From contig OZ038508.1 in NCBI GenBank assembly GCA_964036315.1, positions 46,680,616-46,744,615 on the forward strand: DNA of 64,000 bases, written 5' to 3'. A program made the position numbers and the translations under genes. The notes beneath the pieces are model-generated. The model had not been told where the DNA came from. It saw only the letters and a program-made list of their open reading frames with translations, and made no database searches. Below, one piece after another: positions 55,636 to 64,000 of this stretch (position 1 is the first letter of the stretch; the number at the start of each line of letters is the position of its first letter). The DNA comes from Acanthosepion esculentum (Eukaryota; Mollusca; Cephalopoda; Sepiida; Sepiidae).

Positions 55636-55640
<5 letters not shown>
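55490..55640. mobile_element. Foldback element family D (copy 3) ending in (TA)n
   Basis: Arms AAAAGTGAACATCGAAGTC (left) and GACGTCAATGTTCACT (right) are inverted. Same family as 41400-41630. The minus strand of the left arm carries the complete hammerhead motif annotated separately. The right arm has diverged more. Confidence 0.8.
55531..55571 (-). ncRNA. Hammerhead ribozyme, CUGACGA variant, all three stems
   Basis: Read on the minus strand: stem I CGGC (55571-55568), core CUGACGA (55567-55561, C at variable position 7), stem II UUGC-GUCCA-GCAA (55560-55548), GAA (55547-55545), stem III ACA-UCC-UGU (55544-55536), cleavage C (55535), stem I GCCG (55534-55531). All helices are perfect. The 10.1-11.1 pair is U-A instead of the usual G-C, which may lower activity. 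Short stem III and orientation match the copy at 41157. Confidence 0.75.
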
Positions 55641-55710
<70 letters not shown>

Positions 55711-55724
55711 ACACACGCACACAG

Positions 55725-55813
<89 letters not shown>

Positions 55814-55848
55814 TAGATAGATAGATAGATAGATAGGTAGATAGATAG

Positions 55849-55911
<63 letters not shown>

Positions 55912-55931
55912 TAGATAGATAGATAGATAGA
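55636..55931. repeat. (TA)n, (GA)n and (GATA)n microsatellites
   Basis: TA tracts 55636-55705, 55727-55779 and 55853-55908, with GA and GATA tracts between and after. Confidence 0.97.
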
Positions 55932-56901
55932 TACTGATATAGATATATGCATTTGTCTACATGCATCTCCGTGTGAGGTATATTTGCCGAAGAACTTCTG
56001 ATTACCAAAAATCGTAAAAAGAAACTACAATCGCGGTTTAAACCGACTCGTTATTTTGTTTTATATTTGCAAGAATAAATATATCGTTTCCCTTTGCAAT
56101 GAAGGCACGCTCCTATCCGGTGAATGTAATGCGAATGTCTTGCCATTATTAAACAGAGTTCAGCGTCGCTAAATTTTACAAAATATACATGTAGTCAACA
56201 TAAAATGCAATGCTAAACAAAATGGCTGTTGAAAAAAACTAAGTGAAAAATCAACATTTCGGAAAGTCCTTTGAGAATGTTAACTGTGCGCATGCGCCTC
56301 GCTCCTCCATTTGACAGCTCTGCGCACGGCGCGGTAAATAGCATAAACAAGGTATAAAATCTTCAAATAAGCAGACGGGACCTGAGATGAATATTAACGA
56401 GGTGGTGATAAGAGCTTGGTAGTGTTTTCTTTTGAAATAGTTCTCTTCTCTATATATTTCATTTTTTTTTTCAAAAAGTTTCTATCTGAACACCGCCAGC
56501 TCCGCACGCGTTCGACTTTGTTTTGTCTAGATTTGTTAATATGTTTTAACCTTTGTGTGAAATGGCGTAATGTAATTTTAAGTTATTCTTTGTCCTTCCG
56601 GATATATTACTTTCAAAAAACACCATTAACAATTCCGTAGCTGAAGGAGGCGTAGCACGAATGTACGCATCCATTCCTAATACATTCCCGTCTGCATGTG
56701 CTGCATTTACAGGCATCTACTTAAGAATTCTTTCTAATACCTATGTATGCGTCGTAGATGTGTCTGAAAGTGCAAAAAGGCCACAGGATTAATTTTAAAT
56801 ATACAGCGGCATCAAAGGACTAACAGGAGTTAATGCATTGAAGATCCAAATGCATAGTTTTACACAAGATTCATATAAAGAATACATACATAGAAATATA
56901 C

Positions 56902-56903
<2 letters not shown>
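55932..56903. other. Unassigned sequence with a local CpG-rich patch
   Basis: At 56285-56335 the sequence is locally CpG-rich and contains TGCGCATGCGC (56287-56297, NRF1-like) and TGCGCACGGCGCGG. No first exon or splice donor is convincing. No other feature recognised. Confidence 0.4.
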
Positions 56904-57467
<564 letters not shown>

Positions 57468-57530
57468 GAAAGACAGAGAAGAGACAGAGACATGCAGAAA
57501 GGGGAACAATTATATTTAAAGAGATAGATA

Positions 57531-58100
57531 AGATCCAGAGACGGATATGCAATGTAATTGGCCCTGATCTGTTATCTCGTCTGCAGTCGCTCTCTCACAG
57601 ACGCAATGTTGCATCACTCTGCCTTTCTACAAGTACTTCCACGGTAATTGCTCTGAGGAGTTGCTTTCACTTGTCCCTAAGCCTCGTGAATTCAAGCGTC
57701 CTACGAGGCTGGCATCCCGTTCCCACCCCTTCACCGTTGAAACTGTTAGGTGTAGACGTCTTTTCTACTCCAATAGCTTCATGTCTCGCACATCTCGCCT
57801 ATGGAACTCCCTTCCCTATTACTGTTTCCCTGACAAATACAATCTCCAACGGTTTAAGTGTAGCGTGAATCGGCATCTCCAGTTGCCTTGATCTATCCAC
57901 TTCCTGACATCTTCCATTCCTATCTGCTCTCGCTCTATATCTCCCGTAACCTCCCCACCTCGATCGGCCCTCCGTCCTTCTCTTTCTCCACAACCCTTCC
58001 TTTACCACTCCTATCTGCTCTTCCTCCAACCCTTCTGTAACCCCTTGCGTGATAGTGGCCACCGGCCTTGCTCGGGGTGATACGCTTAAAAAAAAAAAAA
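57531..58100 (+). mobile_element. 5'-truncated LINE insertion inside GATA repeats
   Basis: Begins abruptly at AAGATCCAGAGACGG (the DKIQRR box) and reads HRRNVASLCLST, LSLVPKPREFKRPTRLASR, RRLFYSNSFMSRTSRLWNSL and FKCSVNRHLQ, with a stop near 57891. The 3' UTR contains TGTAACCCCTTGCGTG and CTTGCTCGGGGTGATACGCTT, then an A-rich tail at 58088-58112. GATAGATA lies on both sides, consistent with insertion into the microsatellite. This is the best preserved tail of the family in the window and close in sequence to 1-702. Confidence 0.9.
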
Positions 58101-58109
58101 AAGAAAAAA

Positions 58110-58148
<39 letters not shown>

Positions 58149-58292
58149 TGACTGGACTAAAATTACTGTTAATTATAGAAATAATTACAATCGAGTTAAT
58201 ATTTCGACAGCAAAAAAATGTAATGAAGCCTGCATTTATTAGCGAACAATTAGTAGAGTTTTGCACAACAAAAACTTTTACATAAAAATCCA

Positions 58293-58293
<1 letters not shown>

Positions 58294-58348
<55 letters not shown>
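58294..58348. repeat. (TA)n microsatellite
   Basis: About 27 TA units. Confidence 0.97.
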
Positions 58349-58352
<4 letters not shown>

Positions 58353-58428
58353 GGTAGGATTAGAATGAATAGAGTGCAATTCCAACGTTCGTAACATTTA
58401 ATTTAAAATAGGGCTCAATGCAAAGTAG

Positions 58429-58571
58429 ACCAATATTCTTTATTGTAGGATATTACACCGTGAAGCATGTCAAAATTGCTACACAACTGCTGTCGTGTTT
58501 CGATGCGTATCGGCGCATTACAATCGCCTGATGAGATGCGTTGATCCGGTGTAATATCTTAAGATAAAGAA
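58429..58571. repeat. Inverted repeat, arms about 30 bp
   Basis: AATATTCTTTAT and ATATTACACCG on the left are matched inverted by CGGTGTAATAT and ATAAAGAATATT on the right. The 85-nt loop includes CGCCTGATGAGATGCG. Confidence 0.75.
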
Positions 58572-58641
58572 TATTGAATATTGCGTGGTGTTGTCTTGGT
58601 TGTCGCCTATAAATATGCCGTTTTCTTTTGCCTCTTTAGGC

Positions 58642-58686
58642 AGCTGACCCTGACGATCTGCTTAAGTGAAACCTTGGTAGGTGTGT
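58642..58686 (+). ncRNA. Hammerhead-like motif, family E
   Basis: ACC, core CUGACGA (58650-58656), U, helix CU/AG around GCUUA, U, GAA (58668-58670), stem III ACC-UU-GGU, A (58679) and then GGU, which can pair with the initial ACC. The core is consensus but stem II has only two pairs plus a U-U, so folding is weak. The segment to about 58735 matches the foldback at 21876-22024. Confidence 0.45.
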
Positions 58687-58735
58687 CTGGCTCATTAGGT
58701 TTGACTAGGTTTGCTCTACGTTTGTATCGAGCTCT

Positions 58736-58918
58736 TTAGTTAGTTGTTCACTCGTCTCGTTTTTTTTCTTTGGGCTTTGAACCTGTATCTGTGCGATTAT
58801 TTTCGACAGACTTTTATGTTCCTGGCTCTTTCTTTTTAAAAACCTTTTTTCACCTTCGAGATTGATTTGATTATTGGTAAATCAAGAATTCGAAGGTGTT
58901 TTGAGACGAGTATAGTTA

Positions 58919-58919
<1 letters not shown>
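58736..58919. other. Unassigned sequence with a 20-bp hairpin
   Basis: CACCTTCGAGATTGATTTGA (58851) pairs with TAAATCAAGAATTCGAAGGT (58879), a short inverted repeat. Confidence 0.6.

Positions 58920-58989
<70 letters not shown>
58920..58989. repeat. (TA)n microsatellite
   Basis: About 35 TA units. Confidence 0.98.
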
Positions 58990-58996
<7 letters not shown>

Positions 58997-59084
58997 CACA
59001 CACACGTGTGCGACGGGTCGATGTCGATATATTATATTTGTAGTTTAAAGTATGCGCGTATTTTTTTAAATTTATTGACTGCAC

Positions 59085-59835
59085 AGTATAATAGTGTCAG
59101 TTGGGCACCATCTGTGAGAACAAGAGCACCATGACACAATTCACTCCGACAGAAATTTGGGAACGGCATGCTGTACTGGTTAGCATTCGCGCCGAAACAC
59201 TCTGACATATTCTTATTGGAGCAATACGAAGATTTCAATGTCATACTCAGGAGAGCGCAGAGGATTTGGAACGAGTTGGATGAGTCTAATGGTGATTACG
59301 AACGTACGTCATCTCGAAAACCTCGCTCTGATCGTACTAAATAACTCTTGAATTTGTTGGTGAGGACCTCAGTCTCCACTCGGAGGATTACATCAAGCGC
59401 TTTAAGGGGGTTGTACTGTCCTGGGTTAAGAGGGAGGCTGGTGGAAGACCCTATGTCTGGAAAAAGGACTCTGCACCACACAAACAAGAGAACACAGCCA
59501 TGGCTTTCAGATAATTCATGCGACCCTTACATCTAGCCATCTGCTTGATTATTAAGTGTGACGCTCATTTGAGCGAGAGACTAGCAAACGTCCTTGTAAC
59601 ACCAAAAAATGAACTGAAGGCAAGGATTATGGCAGTATTCACCAACTTGAACAAGGAGTCCGTCCAGAAGAGTTGTAGGAGATTCTGAAGTCGTCTGGAG
59701 GCCGTGGTTGAAGCCAATTGGTATGTTATTGAATAATATTTGAAGATATTTTTCTGTAATTTTGGTAAATATATCTGTTAAAATAAGATGACAGTGTTAT
59801 TTAAATTTGCCCAATTTAGACGAAAATTAATCCAT
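59085..59835 (+). pseudogene. Mariner-like transposase remnant
   Basis: Shifting frames give VRTRAP, FNVILRRAQRIWNELDESNG, RTSSRKPRSDRTK, then GEDLSLHSEDYIKRFKGVVL, SWVKREAGGRPYVW, the second catalytic region (KKDSAPHKQ) and KNELKARIMAVFTNLNKES, RRF and RLEAVVEANW. The order is that of a mariner transposase. The third acidic region is lost in a short deletion. The 3' flank (AAATATATCTGTTAA, GTGTTATTTAAA) matches the minus-strand copy at 34020-34780. Confidence 0.85.
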
Positions 59836-59894
59836 CGATCCATATATCTAGATATCTAGATACATAGATAGCATTCATTCATATAAAGAACAAA

Positions 59895-59990
59895 TACAAC
59901 CAAGTAGTGAGTCCGACCCTCAATGGGTGCTCGTCTATGTTGGCCTTGTGCCACATCTAAGCTACGCTTGGAATATCAATGTCAAAGTTT
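59895..59990 (+). mobile_element. SINE family B fragment
   Basis: GTGAGTCCGACCCTCAA (B-box-like), GGGTGCTC, CTTGTGCCACATCTAAGC and TACGCTTGGAATATC follow the order of the minus-strand SINE heads at 47655-47880. Confidence 0.55.
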
Positions 59991-60269
59991 TTTGTTATTT
60001 GAAATCATTGTAGTACTATAATAATTACTCGGTCATAAGTGCATGTTTAACTTTGCATTTTCTTCAGTTGAAATATTAGATACATTGTATTTATTTTTCT
60101 ATTTAGCATGAACCTCAGCCTTTTCATATCTAAGTCTGTTCACTTCTGTCTGTCTATCCCACTCTATATCTATCTATCTATTACAAATAATTACACCATT
60201 CTGTTACACACTCCATCTTTTATATCGGTCTCTATATATCTATCTCGTATTATATATTATTTTTGTCTA

Positions 60270-60281
60270 TCTATAAAAGGC

Positions 60282-60357
<76 letters not shown>

Positions 60358-61039
60358 TAACGAATGCACGTCCGCAATTTTCGACGGATTTGCACCAAAA
60401 TTTACATGCACATGCTCCAAGTTAGTGGAAAGGCCAAGAACGACATTGCATTTCCCAACTCCCATCGATAGTGGAAATAATCGATTTTTTCATCCTTCTA
60501 CGGCAGTTTTCATGTAGTTTGCGGCCATTTTCTACCACGAATAGGCAGGAAAATTCTATTGGCCAGCGTGAGAGCCAACAGCTGATTGACACGAATGTTA
60601 CCTAGCATGCTAGCATGCAGAAAAAAATCGATAGCTGCATTCGTCACAAGTGGGAAAAATTTAAATCTGCATGGCACTTTACTCCAATTATCTCATTCGC
60701 TTGCTTAAACATGGGTTGGGTGTGAAAAAGTATTTGTTGTTAACATTCTTTTTTCATTCGGTTTTTCCAGTTAAGAGTCTTTTGTTTAATGCTAATCGTT
60801 TTGTGTTCATTTTGTTTGGTTCTTTTTTCGTAACAGATTTAATGTTTAGTATAGAGCTTAGAAAAAATTCGCAGTGTGAGATAGGCAAGAAGTAAGGCAT
60901 GCAGCAACATCAGCACGGCAAAGGGCACTCATTTAAAAGCAACGAAGGGCAAAAATATTTTAAGTCAAGTGATAGCGATGGCTGTATGAGTTGTACGATC
61001 TTTTAATCAAGCACGGGCAACGCCGGGTCATGCTGCTAG
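60270..61039 (+). mobile_element. Non-autonomous Helitron
   Basis: The 5' end reads TCTATAAAAGGCAGGG after a host A (60269). The 3' end carries the inverted pair ACGGGCAACGCCGGGT shortly before CTAG (61036-61039), followed by host T. TC start, a hairpin about 11 nt from CTRR, and A/T insertion are the Helitron hallmarks. The 770-bp interior has no Rep/helicase. A (TG)n tract of about 37 units (60283-60356) lies just inside the 5' end. Confidence 0.75.
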
Positions 61040-61143
61040 TATATAAATATATCTACTGTATACGCATATCTATCATTCCAGCTAGCTGACTGTTTCAGTG
61101 TATTTTATCATTGTGTCATGCTACCCATCTCTTATCATTTAAT

Positions 61144-61176
<33 letters not shown>

Positions 61177-61244
61177 CGCATTTTAGATACTTATTTATGC
61201 ATCACAGTCCGTAAGCTATGTATCTATCTATTTATCTATTTGGC

Positions 61245-61385
61245 TAAACTTTAAACAAATTGAAGTACCTGGGAGTCCCCCTTCAAACTGTGAATCGTAA
61301 TAATGAGATCAGAGCTCAATTAGGAATAGCATTATGTCCCTTAAGGATCTATGGAAAATGGAACTCTTCATAAAAGAATTAAGTC
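61245..61385 (+). pseudogene. Small LINE reverse transcriptase fragment
   Basis: One frame reads [31 protein letters not shown] and a stop, like the YLG...EI..RIG.A region after the palm of RTE-like reverse transcriptases. Too short for firm assignment. Confidence 0.45.
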
Positions 61386-61391
61386 TGTCTA

Positions 61392-61618
<227 letters not shown>

Positions 61619-61861
61619 TCTACAATGTATTTTTAAATCTTATACGTGATACATAACTAAATATAATCCGTTATAGATATGCAGATACTGACATAATATA
61701 AAGAGGAGGGGACTGAATTATAAAATAAGTTGTAATCGATAGCGAGCTAGCTAGATAGATATGAAAACACCACACACACACAGACATATATATATTATAT
61801 ATTTGTATGTGAACATTTGCATATACTTTTATTTATATTTATTTATTTGGTTATATTTACA

Positions 61862-61863
<2 letters not shown>

Positions 61864-61940
<77 letters not shown>
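61864..61940. repeat. (TA)n microsatellite
   Basis: About 38 TA units ending exactly at a Tc1 terminus. Confidence 0.98.
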
Positions 61941-61943
<3 letters not shown>

Positions 61944-63182
61944 GAGTTAGACAAAATAATTGGAACAGCTGCAAATTCGCCTCCCATATATTAAGAACTT
62001 TAACTAAAATTTCGTAATTGCAGCATTGTAAACACGTTTATTTATCTAATTTACTCTCTTTGTCACATTAATTTTTAGAATTTAGTAAAATTTAAGTTAA
62101 ATGCGTGACCTCTCCGAGTTCAAAAAATGTCAAATTGTTGGAGCTCGCATGGCAGGAGCCTCGATCACAAAGGTTGCTGAACTGTTGTTTTTTTCAAGTG
62201 CTACCATATCAAGAACTATGAGGCAATTAGAGAAACAGGGAAAAACCTCTAGCAACCGTAGCAATTTGGGCCGGTCTTGCAAACATACTGACAGGGACTG
62301 ACATGCATTGAAACGCAATGTTGCAAAAAATCATCTGACAAATGCGGCCAAAGTGACTGCTGAGTTGAATAATCATCTGAATAATTCAGTTTCTACTAAA
62401 ACTGTTCGTTATCAGCTCTACAAGTCTACATATCATGGAAATAGCCGCCGTGAGGAAACCTCTTCTCTCCACTCGCAACATTCAAAAGAGGTTGAAGTGG
62501 TGCAGAGATCACAATTCCAGGTCTTCAGACCAATGGAAGCAAGTCATATTCTCAAACAAGTCAAGTTTTTCTCTTTTCCCAACTTGAGGGCAAGATTATG
62601 CGTGGAGGCAGCACAATTAAGCTTACAATCCTGACTGCCTTCTTCCAACAGTGAAGCATGGAGGTTGATCAGTGATAGTTTGGGCCGCCATATCATGGAA
62701 ATGCCCCAGTCCAAAGTTGCCCTGCACGGTGGAATCAACAGCAGATATTACCTAAACATTTTGGGAGATCATGTTCATTTAATGGCCAAGACTTTATACC
62801 CTGATGGTGACTGCATCTTCCAAGAAGATAATGCTCCGATACATACCGCTCGAGTCGTTAAGAATTGGCATGAATTGCATGAAAGTGAGCTAGAACACAT
62901 AGAGTGGCCTCCCCAATCGGCAGATATCAATATTATTGAACATTTGTGGTGCATTTTGGAGCGACAAGTTAGGAGCCGCTATCCTCCATCGTCGTGTCGT
63001 AAAGAGCTGGATAAGATGTTAATGGAAGAATGACTGCAAATTCCTCTAGATGAAGTTAGGAAGCTGTATGATTCCATTCCTAGATGTATTAAAGCTGTCT
63101 GTGAGATTAAACGAGGGTCAAACTCCATATTAAATAAATTTCCTTTGAATTTAAGAAGTGTTTCAATTATTTTGTCCAACCC

Positions 63183-63186
<4 letters not shown>
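61941..63186 (+). mobile_element. Tc1-like transposon inserted in (TA)n
   Basis: Terminal inverted repeats CAGGAGTTAGACAAAATAAT (left) and ATTATTTTGTCCAACCCCTG (right) differ at two positions. Length 1246 bp, typical for Tc1. TA repeats adjoin both ends. It carries one broken transposase gene. Confidence 0.93.
62101..63165 (+). pseudogene. Tc1-like transposase, frameshifted
   Basis: Reads MRDLSEFKKCQIVGARMAGA with a helix-turn-helix (SITKVAELLFFSSATISRTM), a stop at 62299, then NHLTNAAKVTAELNNHLN and VSTKTVRYQLYK. The first DDE block reads FSNKSSFSLF where families have FSDESxF, so the first catalytic D is lost. The second block CIFQEDNAPIHTA (62814) and the last SADINIIEHLW (62918) are intact. 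It continues to PRCIKAV near 63095. Several shifts; inactive in trans and cis. Confidence 0.9.
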
Positions 63187-63262
<76 letters not shown>

Positions 63263-63305
63263 GAGAGAGGAACGTGATAGCTAGCTAGATAGATAGATAG
63301 ATAGA
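63187..63305. repeat. (TA)n, (GA)n and (GATA)n microsatellites
   Basis: TA tract to 63231, GA tract to about 63260, short GATA tract at 63282-63305. Confidence 0.96.
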
Positions 63306-64000
63306 AAGATAGTAATAAACAGAGACAGATAAGTTACAATGATCAGTCGATATATATAGATTCGGACACACATATCGCCAGAGCCATAGAGTATATTATC
63401 CGATGACTAAGTTAGGTCGACGATGATAATAAAAGTATTTGGCCTTTCCTTGAGAGCACAAATAGAAGTATTGCGTTACACGACGTGCTGAATTCTGAGA
63501 TAAGTCATTGTCATGATTCCCCAGTTAATTTTGTCAAACTTCTCTCTGTTCGTTGGCGGCTGGTCCCACCTTTGTATGCCTCACTGAAACTGCATGGAAT
63601 ATCAAGCAAACCGTGCTTGGTCATGCTTTCATCCGGTTCATATTTAAATCTGCTGTGCTATCTGCCTAGAATGGAACTATATTTGAACAATGTCCTGAAT
63701 GCTACCACGAAGTCAGATCTATTGGAACTTCTCTAACGCATTTCTAAAGTACAATAGATTGCGCACAACTGGTTTGTAATTATTAGCCCACGCCATTTCT
63801 CTATTAATATTCGCTAACATTGTACTGTAAGGTGTGACGAGTGCGTTCGTTACATCCGATACTGTATGTCAGTAAAATACAAATGGCCGCGTTCAGCGGT
63901 CCGCTTATATACTATACCAAGGTCAGGTAACTCTGTTCTCATCTACACATTAACCATACTTTTTTTTTTATTTTGGGAATTTTTAAAATTTTATTTTTCT
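63306..64000. other. Unassigned sequence to the end of the window
   Basis: An 83-codon frame (63485-63736) has no family I recognise. A TATA-like CTTATATACT lies near 63903 and CpG-containing sequence at 63880-63900, possibly part of an LTR or SINE. Not assigned. Confidence 0.35.

Overview
The window looks like intergenic or intronic DNA from an animal genome, most likely a mollusc and probably a cephalopod (octopus-like). This rests on three things: dozens of long (TA)n tracts, the mix of tRNA-derived SINEs, CR1/Jockey-like and RTE-like LINEs, Penelope-like elements, Tc1/mariner, hAT and Helitron DNA, and the absence of any intact host gene. The species assignment is inference. No bacterial, plasmid or organellar feature was seen. 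Nearly all open reading frames are either translations of microsatellites or decayed transposon proteins.

Layout. 1-10 kb: a LINE 3' end, two 5S rRNA-like copies, inverted-repeat (foldback) units between TA tracts, a Penelope-like GIY-YIG remnant, and a first copy of a tRNA-derived SINE (SINE A). 10-20 kb: a decayed LINE with a YADD motif, a SINE with a hammerhead motif, a Tc1 element carrying a nested LTR, a 66-bp minisatellite, and an RTE-like LINE with an internal inversion. 20-31 kb: clustered palindromes in TA tracts, a Gypsy pol remnant, a Penelope-like reverse transcriptase remnant, snRNA-like segments (U2, perhaps U4), and a non-autonomous hAT with an inverted LTR pair inside it. 31-40 kb: TA tracts, a 26-bp minisatellite, a mariner remnant, a GATA/GACA block of about 1.1 kb with a higher-order repeat, and rearranged SINE A copies. 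40-50 kb: foldbacks, a canonical hammerhead ribozyme, more LINE tails, a deleted Tc1, and a 730-bp duplicated segment flanked by 119-bp direct repeats. 50-64 kb: a possible promoter and first exon (minus strand, near 50.4 kb), RTE pieces, a second good hammerhead, a LINE inserted in GATA repeats, a mariner, a Helitron and a Tc1 bounded by TA repeats.

The most interesting signal is a set of type-I hammerhead ribozyme folds in foldback/SINE-like repeats, many of them abutting TA microsatellites. The best copies (41157-41205 minus, 55531-55571 minus, 32037-32082 plus) have the three stems, the CUGANGA and GAA core and a GUC cleavage triplet. Others have decayed to different degrees. Hammerheads are known in Penelope-like elements and in small circular-RNA retroelements, and Penelope-like coding remnants also occur here. 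The window may therefore sample several families of ribozyme-bearing non-autonomous retroelements. All alignments were done by eye.
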